From Klebsormidium nitens (taxonomy: Eukaryota; Streptophyta; Klebsormidiophyceae; Klebsormidiales; Klebsormidiaceae): a stretch of DNA of 27,038 nucleotides. The translations under genes and the position numbers were made by a program. The DNA lies in NCBI GenBank assembly GCA_000708835.1, contig DF237752.1, positions 1 through 27,038 on the forward strand, given 5' to 3'. Under the pieces are notes generated by a model. It was not told the origin of the DNA. It made no database searches and saw only the letters and a list, made by a program, of their open reading frames with translations. This document shows, one piece after another, positions 10,447-21,296 of this stretch; the first letter of the stretch is position 1; every line of letters starts with the position of its first letter.

Positions 10447-13400
10447 ATGCGCATAGAGGCCTCAGAACCGTCGAGTGAAGCTCAGGAGATAATCAGTGGT
10501 TCTGGTTCTAGAATGGCGAATAGCGCCACTTCTGCTGGCCATGTGTCTGTGGACGACAACCTTACCACATACCAGATGATCGTTGGGGCTCAGAGAAGAA
10601 CCTGCTCAGAAATTGATATGAGGGAGATGAAGTATGACCCAAGTGACACAAGAATGTAAGTCTCTGCCTTGCCACTCGGCAGAAAATCAGAATCTTGCAA
10701 ATCGTTGAAGACAGTTTGCTCTTCCTTTTCTTTCTTCGGATTGTTTGGTCGCCGGCTGCTGTCATTCTTGCAGCACCTTCTTTTTAATCATCGCCTCTTG
10801 TTCCACGGCAAGTGACCTGATTGTCATGCTTCTTTTACGCTTGCAGAGTTTCCCTGACATATAGCAACCTCATGCGGCAGGGTCATGCTCGGTTGCGGCA
10901 GCAGCCTGATGACTTAGCCAGAAGAAGGACCCCTTTCCTATCCCAGTCAGTTCCCCTAATGCTGGATCCATTAACTGAACGGTTATATGGAGGCGCACTC
11001 AGTGTGGCCGGTAATCCAGATCTAGCGGTTCTGCCCGGGAAGTTTACTGGAGCTGCCAAAGAGATCCGGAAAATGGTTCCTTCGTCTGCGAAAGTGTACC
11101 TGAACAGTCTTAGCGACACAGAGTTGCGGCAGAAGATTGTGCTGGGAGGAGCTGGATATCCGAGTGAGTGAAGGCAGTTGATTCTGTATGGGGAATTGGA
11201 AAAGATCGTAAAATTAACTGCACTGCTGCGTCATTTGTGGTCATACATGTTTGCAGGTGTACTGGCACATGGATTCTTACATGCTTGTTCTGGCAAAGGG
11301 AGTGAAACGGTCTACTTTTGCTGAAGGCACAAGAACAATAAAGAGTACCACGAAAGAGGAGATGTTGGAGGCCTACCCCGAGGCCATTCTAAAAAGCGCA
11401 TGCACGTAAGTGACCTGTGGAAAACAAGGCACCCTAGATTGCTTGTGAGTTCGTGTACTTATCAAGTTGCTTGGGATCCCGTCATGTTATGTGTAGAATT
11501 AGAATTCAGTGCTTTTGGTTCTTCAAGGATATACCATTTGCTCGTTGGTCTTCAGCAGAATAACGTGAAACTTGAAGGTGATGGAGAAGCAGTCCATATT
11601 GACCTCATTTTTCTCTGTACCTTCTGCAGTCGGCAGCAGACCCTGACAGGAATTGCAGACCTTGTTGGCAAGATCAATACCATTTTCACCGCAGCTGATG
11701 GAGACACGCATGTATTTTCAGTCGGTCGTGTCCTTGGTTCGAATGGTACAGTGGCAGCACATACTGCCAACGGTCTCCGTCGCTTCTCGGGGGCAGGTCT
11801 GGTGAGTTTGGTAGCCCCAGCTCTGCCAGATTGTCTTGGTTGAATCTGACCATATTGCACCACTCTTTCGTTCTCTTATCTTGGCATGAGGCAAGCATGA
11901 AGCACCTTTTTGAACCACTTGTGAGACCAAGCTGAGTATTCCTTTGATTCCACCAATTGTAGGGCTTCCTGGGGCCACTTGCTACGACTGGCGGAATTTC
12001 CTTTGTGCATGTGGCACCAGCGCAAGGCATTTCGGTAGGTCTTCTCATACTTCCTTCAATCTGAGCAACCGATGTGGCTTCTCTATTAACTGGGTGCAGT
12101 TTGAAGACTCTCATCTTTGCTTGCGAACCACTTAGTAAGCCTCTCCCTGTGTTTCTGGTCAGGCCCGTACTAGGCCTGTCCTTGATGAAGCTTGCATGCC
12201 TTGTGTTGCAGGGGGAGTACAACTTGGCTCTGGATGTGGACGGTCTCGGGGTCGTAATCCTATTCTTCGGAGATGTGCTCCCTGAGGAGGACGATCCAGA
12301 TGACAACAGGTGGAACGAGCCGGTGGGACGCGAGCAGAAGACGAGCTGGATTATGTACATCGTAAGCCTGTTTCCTTGGAGCAGCTGCATTGTGGTTTGA
12401 AGCCACCTCTCCTGTCCAAAAGCAGTTGTTTAACAGAGTTCATTGCAATGTGCCAACATGTTTTCGAGATGAATGATGAAGAGCAATGATTCTTAAGAGC
12501 AATTTCGTGAACAGGGATCATGGAAGGGGATACAGGGACCGGGTGATATGATCTGGAAACAGAGCTGGCTCGTTTCTTCTTACAGAGGGCCTGGTCAGTA
12601 GTTCATCTGAACACTTTCCCATGTTACTTCTGCAGCTTGCGAATTTGCCGCAGCTTCTCGGCGCTCCCGCTGATGTACGAGCGCAGGCGTTTTCGGTCGA
12701 CAGGCAAGAGAAGAGGAACGTCTGGCTGCAGGCTGCAATAGAGGAGGCAGAGATCATCTACAAGAGCTCAAGGATTAGGGGCGAGGCAACGCTAATGTCA
12801 GAGGTGCGGCAAGTGTTTGAAGTTCCAAGTGCTGTTAACCTGTGCTACCGTTTCAATCGGTTTTTTGATCATCCTGGACAGTACGTGAGACAGCAGCATC
12901 AAGTCCATGATTTCATGCTGACTTTTTGCCATCTGGTCCTCAGGCGGCACGAGCTCTGGTGCAGAAGGAGGAGGTGTGGCGGGGGCTGGAGGAGTACATG
13001 CCGGTGACCTGCAAAGTAAGTGACTACTCGGAAAAAGTGTTTCCCAATTCTGCAGTCTGTTCGCCCTTTCAAACAAATATACGTTGCCTCACATGAAGGA
13101 TGTTGCCTCCAACAGGATCGTCCCGCTTTTCTGCTTCAGCCAACTCAGCCTCTGTCGCACCTAGTACTCCTTTTCAACCTCGCTCATGTTCGGAACTGCT
13201 TGCTCCTGCTGTGTTTAGTGGCTCAAAAGGCTTGTGTGAGAGTCGGATGAGACAGGGAATTGGGATTTCCAATGACAGCCGTGCAGCCCGGATACTGCAG
13301 TCCTTCCGTGTTCTCTCGTTTATCGTGCAAAAAGTTTTTTTCCACGATCTGAGCTACGCAAGCGTTCAGATTGTCCCGTTTGGACCGCAGGAGTTTGTGC

Positions 13401-16044
13401 AGATTGCAGCAATGGACGCACAAACAGAGCAGGTCGACGACCTGTGCAAGGCGATGCGCAAGGCGTTCTCATCCAAGGGGCCCCTGCAACTGAGTTTCCT
13501 GTACCTGCCAACCGGAGTCTTTGCCAAGACCTGGGAGGAGCTGTTCGGACTACTCGAAATGCTGACCAAGAACTGGGACGGGTGGAGTCGTTTCGAGAAG
13601 GTCCGCAAATCACCCTTAGCCGGCGTCTCTTGCATCTTGCTATGAAGGAACGGGTTACCTTGTGTGGACTTTCTCGACCACTTACGCTTTTCAGTCGTTT
13701 GTGAGCCTTGGATGGTTGCGTTGTGCGCAACATGACGGCTTATGATTTCTGGTCGCCAGTCCTGATCGCGAACTGATTGGTCTGGACTGGCCCCGCTTGC
13801 TGTGAGGTTTTCTTTGATTACCAGTGCCCTTGCTGTCTGTGGTGACTGCTTGTGCTTCTCGCTTCACCTAGTTATCTGCAGATTGTTTTGGTACGGCCTC
13901 CTCAATTGCAACGTGTCTCAATGATTGTATTGTGGGAGTGACTGGCTCCAAAAAGAATGTTGACGTTCCCAGCATATGGAATCTAAGGAGGGACATGTTT
14001 CTTACTTCGGACATCTCATGGAGGTCCTCTGTTGTCATGATACTTATATTTACGATTGTCTGGATGCTCTCTCTCGTTTGCAGCTGAAGCCTGATTGGAC
14101 AGCTGAGTCCGTGAAGGATATGCAGCTGGGAATCTACGGCATGGAAGCGGCGCTTTACTCGAAGAAGAAACGGGAGGCCGAGAGATGCGAGGCCATGCAG
14201 CAGCTGAAGGATGCGTTGAGAGCACGCGGGATTGCGGAAGAGAATGTCGAGGTGCTGGCGAAGTCTGTGGAGGCCACGGAGCCCCCATGGAATGCTTGGG
14301 AGGGTATCGATAGGCGGAAGGCGTTTGATGCGGCAAAGCGAGCCGTGCTTGCTGCTGGTGAGCTCGGACTACTTTTTCGGTTAGATGACGATGTCGAAAA
14401 GCGTGTGATGCAGGATGTTGGCCAGCGTAGGCACCACACGATAATGACAGTGTTGGATCCGTCATGGCGACTTGTACGTCTTCAAATGGAGGCTGTGAGC
14501 AACCGAATTGAAGGCGCTATGTGGGCCTGCTTGCTTCTTGCTGCTCTTCAGTTCGAGGTTTGCAATCAAGGAGTGTTCACTAAGCTGGCGGACATCTCCG
14601 CTTGGTCAAGGTTTTATGATTTTTTCCTCTGGTCTCCTTCTCTTCTGCAGTCCCCTTCTCTTCTGCAGTCCCCTTCTCGTCTGTCGTCTCTTCGCTTCCG
14701 AGTCTTTCTAAACCGGCTCCTCTCCTGCCCCCCATCTCTTCCGACCCGTTTCTGCCGGCGTCTCGCCTGCAATGCTCTCTGCCGTTTCGTCGACCTTCTC
14801 TTTCTTGCCCCTTTTCGTAGGCGCTGCTTCTGTTTCGACAACCCCCTTTGCTGTTGCGTTCCGCTTCCTTTCCCCTTTTGCCCCGGTCCTCCTTGGGCTC
14901 CCCCCCTCAGATACCCCCTTCCCTACACCCCCTCCCCTGTCTCTTTTCTGAAATTTCCCGTTTGTCAATTTTCAGGCGACCAATTCCTCGAAGCCAAAGA
15001 GACCTTCGTGCCCCTAGAGCCAGTGCCTCCAACCTGGGACCTGGGACTGGACGGGACGTGTGTCCAAGCTGCAGAGACGGACCCCGCGTCGAGCCAGCAG
15101 CTCGTGAGGGCACGGGTCATTTTCAAACAGGCGATCAACCTGGTGGCGCAAGTGCTCAGAGGCGACTTCACCATTGAGGAGCTGCAGACACTGGCACTGA
15201 AGCAGCTGCCCCGCCGGCCGTTCCTTATCGACCTCGTCGAGCACCCAATCAATAGGCAATGTAAGTCAGTCTGCAGAGTCAGTCTGCTTTCAGAGGCATG
15301 ATTCTTCTTCACCGACTGATTTCTGCAACCGTGAGACGCCTTTACAGGTATGAACTTCCAGTTACCTGCTCGAAAACTGGTTTCGCCGTGATTCTACGAA
15401 CCTGCAGATGAGCTCTCTTTCTTTTTCCTGTTTCCGGTGACAGACCTTCACCATGCAAATACTTTATCCACTTCCTGGGCAGCCGGGCTTGCTGTGTTCG
15501 TTTCTTTGATGGAGATCATTCAGTAATGTATGCAGGGCAATTTATAGCAATCGGTTCCGGGGAAGATTTGAGTATTCGGTTATGAAATGGCCAACTTGGT
15601 TTTTTTTTGTAGGCGAAGCGGAGATGTACGAGCTTGCGCGGCAGCAGAACACGGCTCGCTGCCAAATCGGACCAATCGGTAAGGGTCTGTTCCTCTGAGC
15701 AAGTTGCATGCAGAGTTTCTGCAAAGTCGTACTTGGTGAATTGAAGATGCCTGAAAGCGCATTATTCACGTGGAAGGCTTCACGTTGCCGGGACAGCCAT
15801 CTCATGATCTGCCTAACCCTTCTGTCTGTTGCATTTTGCGAATGCAGTCGACCTCTTTGAGACTTACAACATCGGCGGACCGTTCCCCAACCTCGACGGC
15901 AGAAAATTACATGTGCTCAGGGTAGAGTGTGTCGTCCCCGACGTCTCAAAAAAGAAGATTGCCGAACTTGCCGTAGCTGAACTCGTGACCAAATTAGAGG
16001 ACTGTGGTGCATTTGGCCGAGTCGCTTTGACAGACGACTTGTAG
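10447..16044 (+). CDS. Unrecognised protein of about 763 residues (13 exons)
   Basis: Modelled exons: 10447-10655, 10847-11163, 11327-11405, 11630-11801, 11963-12034, 12212-12361, 12636-12803, 12944-13015, 13370-13600, 14084-14357, 14976-15260, 15613-15678 and 15848-16044 (TAG). Phases agree throughout, and from 11630 onward nearly every border is a clear GT donor with a TGCAG, TTCAG or GTAG acceptor. The exon holding ATG 10447 may start at 10435 (ACAG acceptor), so the N-terminus may extend upstream. I recognise no domain; the SMC-hinge, DMS3 and GMI1 families were considered and do not match. Visible features are a Ser-rich N-terminus, a glycine-rich hydrophobic middle (GFLGPLATTGGISFVHVAP, then LDVDGLGVVILFFG), an acidic loop DVLPEEDDPDD (about residue 305), a charged helical, possibly coiled-coil stretch around 505-560 (KKKREAERCEAMQQLKDALR), and a C-terminal block with IGPIVDLFETYNIGGPFPN followed by a beta-alpha-like segment. 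No signal peptide or clear membrane span. The third exon is uncertain: the stronger TGCAG acceptor at 11257 gives a frame conflict with the preceding donor. Confidence 0.75.
14634..14686 (+). repeat. Three 18-bp tandem units duplicating an acceptor-like sequence in an intron
   Basis: Units of TCCCCTTCTCTTCTGCAG type lie at 14634-14650 (one base short), 14651-14668 and 14669-14686 (diverged, CAG lost). They sit in the 14358-14975 intron of the 13-exon gene. Each of the first two has the polypyrimidine-TGCAG form of a genuine 3' splice site, but the true acceptor by phase is 14975. Confidence 0.85.
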
Positions 16045-17405
16045 TGAACACATCGCTTGGGTCAAGATTTCAGCTGGTAGTTCTTCTTGATATCACAAGT
16101 AGCTCATGATCGGCTTTCAAGAAGTCTGACGTGCTTCGAGACTGACCTTGATCATGGGCAGCAAGTTGCAAAACTGACTGTTCTTCCTTGGGCCAGAATT
16201 GAGCAGGGATGAGAAACCCGTCGTTTGTATGAAGGTTGTCAGCTGTGTTTTGTCATCGTGTTCTCTTACTCGTTTTACTCGTTGACAGTGAAGTAAAGTG
16301 CAGCTGCCTGCCCTCGCCTCGGATTCTGTCCCACTGAAAATTCGGTTTTAATGATCTGGGGTGTGCATACATAAGCCCGCAGGCCGGCCATTCAGATTCA
16401 GGCGGGAACTGCAGTACATACTTTGAACATTGCATCCAATACTCATTGTACCCCGGTCTCACCGAAGCGTTGCCCGATGGCTCAGTGGGGCTCGGGGTTT
16501 ATAACAATAAGTGACCATCTGGGGCGCCAGACCTGTCTTTGTTATCGATGGTCCATTCTCAAAGAGGGTGTCGTGGTGGCGTGCACGCTGCAGCGACCAA
16601 CTGTAGATAACGCTTGACTCTGAAATGGAATCGATGGTCGCTTCTTCAGGTTTCATGACGTCGAAAGGCCGATTGTACGCAGGAATAGTCACTATTGTGA
16701 CATTAGAACGTATGCAACCGCCAACGCCCACTTTGAATACGCCCAACATGGGCCGTGAGCTTTTGAAGGCAGTGAAGCATCTGAGGACATTGTGTTTCTT
16801 TATCGTTCAATTTAGTTTCACATGGCGCTGGCGCTTAGTTAGTGAGTATTCGACCGTAAGTCGGCAGGAACTTCTGCTCGGTCGGACAGTAAAAAACCAA
16901 TTGGCGGCCATCTGTAGGCGCGTAGTACATAGATTTGAACGCAATCATTGAATTAGTGAAGGAAAGCTACGACTCGCTGAGCCTTTGAATACATGTACTG
17001 CGTATATGTAGTGCTCACGAAGTTGCATTGAGCTGGTTTTGTTGAACTGCTGCATTGTCATCCATGAATATGATCGTATGTAAATCAACATGGCAGTACA
17101 CAATTAACATTCTTGTCAAACATGCAATCATTGCTTGCAACATAGAAATCGCCTTTTATAAGCACTTGAAATCCTGATGGCACATTTGTTTGATTCGCAA
17201 GCAGGGACGGCCATCCCACCCATTATCCTGAAAATGTTGTAAGTGACAGTGCCAACCAGTCAAAACCTGCCTCGAAATACAAGCGTACCAAGTGACAATG
17301 GCACAACTTCTGGCTCGCGAGCAAGAAGCATTGTAGACCAGTAGTTCTGAAATTCGACTCTCCTTTGTAAGGCTCCAGCCTCTACAATAGCCAAACATAT
17401 TGACA
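16045..17405. other. Intergenic region after the 13-exon gene
   Basis: No gene is supported. The longest open frame (+, 16625-16951, 108 codons) has no splice context, no recognisable motif and ordinary composition; I treat it as chance. No AATAAA was noticed close behind the stop at 16044. Confidence 0.45.
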
Positions 17406-17470
17406 GGTATGGTCAGGGATAAGCCGGGAGACTTGGACCAAACTCCTGTCTGTCCTGTCTTAACCTGTCC
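17406..17470 (+). repeat. Dispersed repeat copy, CTGTCCTGTCT family
   Basis: The copy has the order GGTATGGTC, AAGCCGGGAGACTTGGACC, AAACTCCTGTCTGTCCTGTCT, very close to 9335-9407 (the AGACTTGGACC core is identical). It is followed by a diverged tail. Direction matches the 9.4 kb copies. Confidence 0.75.
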
Positions 17471-17825
17471 GGATACCCGTAAATGAAAATGGAAACCTTA
17501 CATTGGTCGAAGTAGGCTACGTGGTTTGCATAGAAGTTCAAGGGTTTGTAAGTTCAAGTCTGGAGTCTGGACTGCATGGTATTCCAATGGGTCTAGGGTT
17601 TGGTCTGGGTTTGGGTTTGCAGTAAACTATCAATTCGAGTTTTCACTTGATAGTAACTAGTTGCGGAATCTCCTGAGATAAGTTGTTCGGTCGACTTGGT
17701 ACCCCCGGTAATGGTCATGCTGGGGTACGTGGCGCGATGCGATTCGAGGACTAAAAGCGGATCATTACCGGCCTACATCGTTTAGTAATAAGGTTTCAAA
17801 TCACAAAATATTCTCATATTTCCAA
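17471..17825. other. Intergenic spacer between repeat copies
   Basis: No gene is visible. It contains GGGTTT repeats near 17587-17612 (a degenerate telomere-like run with only one full TAGGGTTT) and a short 8-bp inverted repeat, ACTATCAA/TTGATAGT, near 17625-17654. Confidence 0.4.
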
Positions 17826-17895
17826 GGATGGTCGGGATAGGTCGGGACTCGGGAGACCGGCACAATTCTTCTGTCTGTCCTGTCTACCTGTCTGT
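17826..17895 (+). repeat. Dispersed repeat copy, CTGTCCTGTCT family (diverged)
   Basis: It begins GGATGGTCGGGATAGGTCGG and carries CTGTCTGTCCTGTCTACCTG at 17871-17890. The order of blocks is the same as in the other three copies, with more substitutions in the middle. Confidence 0.65.
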
Positions 17896-18504
17896 GGGCT
17901 CAGTAAATTACAACTCAACTGATATATTTGCTGAGATGATACGTAACAAACCAGGCCGAAACTTCGTATATATTGACCCAGATGGTCGAGACTCGAAGCT
18001 CACGGGAAGCTCAGGCTTGCCATGGAGCCCCAACTTCAGCTCTAGATAGCTCCCAAAGCAGGTATGTTGCCATTAGTGATATCTAGCAGGTTAGAGCAGA
18101 TCGGCTAGAAGCTGCTGTTATATAAGGCAGCTCAAACTCAGGACCGAGTGCAATGGCGCAGCGCGGCATTCTGCTGCGAGTGTGGGGCATCGGGCCCGCT
18201 AGCTGCTGGCGGGTGCAGGGAATGGCGCAGCGCGTGGGGCAGCGCAGCAATTTGCAGCTGCCTTTTGGGATGTTTGTGCAAGGTCGCATTGGCGGGGAGT
18301 TACGAGCGGCGGCAATCTGTGGCACATGGCCAGGCGAGCTGCAGCAGACTGTGGCTGGTTTGGTGAGCTGGCAGTGGCAGGCGGCGGCATGGGCGGGCAA
18401 GCTGCGGCGGGTGCCAGGGGTGAGCTGGCGATGGCAAGCGGTGGCGCAAAGCGGCGCGCATTGAATGGCGCCCCAAGCCACCTGCATGTTTGCCAAGTGG
18501 CAAG
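17896..18504 (+). other. GC-rich leader region with an open frame, possible first exon of the next gene
   Basis: A GC-rich block from 18153 holds an ATG-initiated 103-codon frame (stop at 18462-18464) with an unusual Trp/Ala/Gly/Arg composition and internal near-repeats (GTGAGCTGG at 18364 and 18419). A GTGAGC donor at 18363 would leave phase 0 and could join to the exon starting 18505, which also needs phase 0. The acceptor there (GGCAAG) is weak and the peptide looks low-complexity, so I do not commit to it. Confidence 0.3.
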
Positions 18505-21047
18505 GATCCTATTCAGCTTCCAGGAACTTTCAAGACTCTTCTGCTTAGGAGAAGAGAGGAGCTTAGGGCAGCTGCAGAACATCTTCAAGGTGTGAAGCAT
18601 GCAAGAAGAGCGCCGCACTCTTGCAAGTGGCAGGTGGTAGGTGAGTCCATAAACCCTCCCCCACTGTTTTGTTTTGGGTGCGCATGTGCTCGTTTTGATA
18701 TGTCTGATTTGACACAGCACACGCGCAAAGAAGTGCTGGTGATTCCCAGCCCTGTTGCAGTGGTGCGTGGTGAGTTTTCTTGAGCAGCGGCGTTGCTCGC
18801 TCATGCATGTATCGATGAGCCGCTTGCAGGATAAGCCTGACTTGATGCTTCTTTTTTTTCACCTTGCAAACGGTTCGGGAATTCACCAGACAAGAAACTT
18901 TAGTCCAGAGCCTCTGTGCATCTTGATCATTCTTAGACATCCCCAGCTGACAAAATTTTGATGGTCATTCTTGTTTTGTGTGAGTATCGGAGACAGAAGC
19001 CATGATTCCCAGGGGCAGCAGCTGTGTACTGGCGCTCATGACTAGATGCTCAGATCGTGCACACACGATTGGGAGCTAATCAATGTCAACTCAAAGACTC
19101 AGTCTGAACTTGCAGCATTCGACCTCTCCACATCCTCTTGACATCATCGGAGCTGGAGTGATCGGAGAGTCGCGCAAGAGGACCTGATGAAGCAATCAAC
19201 GCAGAAGGGTACTCCCGGTTGCTCCGCAGCAAGTCCTGCTGACTACCGAGGTATGGCCCCCTGAGTCCCTCGCTTCTGTAATGACAAGAAGGTTTCAAGT
19301 GGCCGCTCTTCCCCTGCAATTTCCTTCCTGGAAAATCTTGCAGATGCGCCTCTTTCAGTTTCTCTTGCCATACAGCGCTTCAAGGTCTACTCACGGCATC
19401 TTGCGTAAGCTTCTGCTTGTGCAGAGTCTGGCTTTATCACAAAAAAGTGGAGGTTGACCTCTGCAACCACCCTGCAACTGTTCGGCTTTCTGTACTTCTA
19501 TTGATGCTCATTGCAGCGGCTGCAGTTCCAACATGAAAGCCTCCAGATACCTATGCCGATCACCGACGCACATGTTCGTGCTGCATTATTGAGCAAGAGT
19601 CTGCGGTCAGCCAAAGCTGGTGCGTCTTTGGTGAGCTTGCTTGGTTAACTGACGGTATGTGCAAACTTCCCGTGCATGCAACAAGTAAAACTCAGGCCCC
19701 GCATTTCGCTCCTCAGGGACTCGTTCCAGTGTGACGGGGACTCGTTCGATTGCGACGGGGACTCCCGGGACTCGTTCCAGTGTGACGGCAGGATGACTTG
19801 CCGCACGCTCTCATCAGTGAGTAGCCCCTGCTTGAGCTGGACTCATGAGCAACCTGCCGACTCTAGTGTCAAGTTCGACTGGATTCTGTTGTCAATAGTC
19901 TCTGAAGCAATCAACTCACCAAGTTTAGCTCTGTCTCATTCCAGATAGGATGTAAAGAAGAGAGTTGACAATGAAGCAAGCCTGATGGCTGCGATGGTTC
20001 ATGTCACTGGGCTTTTCATCTCTTATGAGGAAGTTGGATCAATGAACTTGAGAAAGTGATGCATGCATGCCTAGATCATTAAAGCTAATCAGCGCACTTG
20101 CTGTTTGCAGGTCAGGAGGGAGGGCAGCATGCAGGATTTGAACAGAGACGGTGCCGCTGCAGAGCATGAGCAGTCAGTGTGGAAAAAGGGGGGCACTGGA
20201 AGACCAGACTTTGCAGAAGAGCTGCTTCCTACTGATGAAGAGATGCTCGAGAAGGATCTGTCTGAGTCGGACACCCTTGGCCTTGTGAGTCCCAAGCTAG
20301 GATGAAATTTTAGTTGCAAACTAGGATGAAATTTTAGTTGTGTGAGTTGCTCTCATGAAGCGCACTCCCTCATTGCTGCTTTTACTCAACTCTCACTCTT
20401 TGCAAGAAGGGGGTTCAGGCTTCAGGATGAATGCTTCAGTCGATGCAGCGCTTACATGCATGTTGCGCAAGTCTCGAGCATCGTTGGCGCTGTCAACTTA
20501 GGGCTCCCATGATGCGACTTTTGCAGGAATTAGAGGAAGGGGGCAATGCTGCAGGATTGCTTGATGCTGTAGCTGGTTTACCATCCAGCGACGAAATGAT
20601 GGTGAGGACAAACAAAACCCTAGTGAAGAAAGCTTTAAGCTTCAGTGATCGAATTGCATGGCTTGCCTTCTGGGTGTAGACATGCAACGCTCTTCCTCAA
20701 CTTCAAAATCTGGCTCTTCGAAACGAGTTTGTGGGCTTGCACTTTATCTATCGACGGCAGCGTGTGCACTTTCATTCTTGTGCTCACTCCAAATGTTCCT
20801 GCTCTCTTGGGCACCCACTCATCACGTCTGATTTGTCGGTGAGCAGCTGAGGGAGGAATATAGGCCAACAAGCCCAGTCTACTCCAGCATAGCCTTGCCC
20901 GAGGAAGATGAAGTTCGGGCACCCAACAAGAAGCGGCCGCACGCTGTAGCTTCTAGTGACGCCGTTCCTGAGCCCGAGGAGCAGCGAAGCACATCAAGAG
21001 GGCAGCGCCGCACCAAAATGTCTTTACAGCCGGTCACAAGCTTATAA
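18505..21047 (+). CDS. Unrecognised charged protein, probably nuclear (7 exons, 5' end unresolved)
   Basis: Modelled exons: 18505-18640 (alternative donor at 18589), 19344-19384, 19517-19630, 19949-19996, 20111-20284, 20527-20601 and 20847-21047 (TAA). Phases agree, giving about 262 residues without the start. No ATG is available in frame upstream of 18505 before a TGA at 18421, so a first exon is missing from the model. The first exons encode a helical, basic stretch (TFKTLLLRRREELRAAAEHLQ core) followed by LAIQRFK joined to RLQFQHESLQIPMPITDAH. The middle is acidic (ELLPTDEEMLEKDLSESD, then ELEEGGNAAGLLDAVAGL). The C-terminus is a disordered Pro/Ser/Arg tail with APNKKRPHA and RGQRRTK, which resemble nuclear signals. 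I recognise no family. The exon at 19949-19996 is the weakest, with an ATAG acceptor and a GTTCAT donor; the last three exons are the strongest. Confidence 0.6.
19716..19787 (+). repeat. 21-bp tandem repeat in an intron
   Basis: GGGACTCGTTCCAGTGTGAC-type units occur at 19716-19736, 19737-19757 and 19767-19787, separated by a 9-bp partial unit (19758-19766). The first and third full units are identical. The frame reading Asp-Ser-Phe-Gln-Cys-Asp-Gly is open but does not match the phase of the neighbouring exons, so the array is placed in the 19631-19948 intron. Confidence 0.85.
20297..20340 (+). repeat. 20-bp direct repeat just inside a 5' splice site
   Basis: CTAGGATGAAATTTTAGTTG occurs at 20297-20316 and 20321-20340, identical over 20 bases with a 24-base period. 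It begins 12 bases after the GTGAGT donor at 20285. Confidence 0.9.
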
Positions 21048-21296
21048 CCAATAATCACCCTCAACAACCAAGCTCTATGGAAGAAGGCAACCCAGACTTG
21101 GCATGTCCCTTCATGCCACCACCTCTCTGCAGGCATCTCTTTGGTATGGATCGCGGGAGCCAGCTGGACGAGGACACCTATCTCAAGAGGTGTCGCTTTG
21201 TTTCAGGTGTTGTCATGGGAAGTGGTCGGGAGTTGAAGCATCACATAGACCGCCTACAGTTCAATCAAACCTTTTGGCCTGACTGGCAAGCTCTCT

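Noticed and set aside
10447-16044. SMC-hinge (DMS3, GMI1 or SMCHD1-type) protein
   Set aside because: An initial impression from glycine-rich blocks; the expected hinge motifs and order are absent from the assembled product.
16625-16951. 108-codon plus-strand open frame
   Set aside because: No recognisable motif, no splice signals around it, and composition consistent with chance.
17587-17612. Interstitial telomere repeat
   Set aside because: Only one complete TAGGGTTT unit is present; the rest are imperfect GGGTTT or GGTCT variants, too few to call telomeric.
18199-18804. 201-codon minus-strand frame, Pro/Ala/Cys-rich
   Set aside because: It is the complement of a GC-rich, partly repetitive block and of the seven-exon gene's first modelled exon; no independent support.
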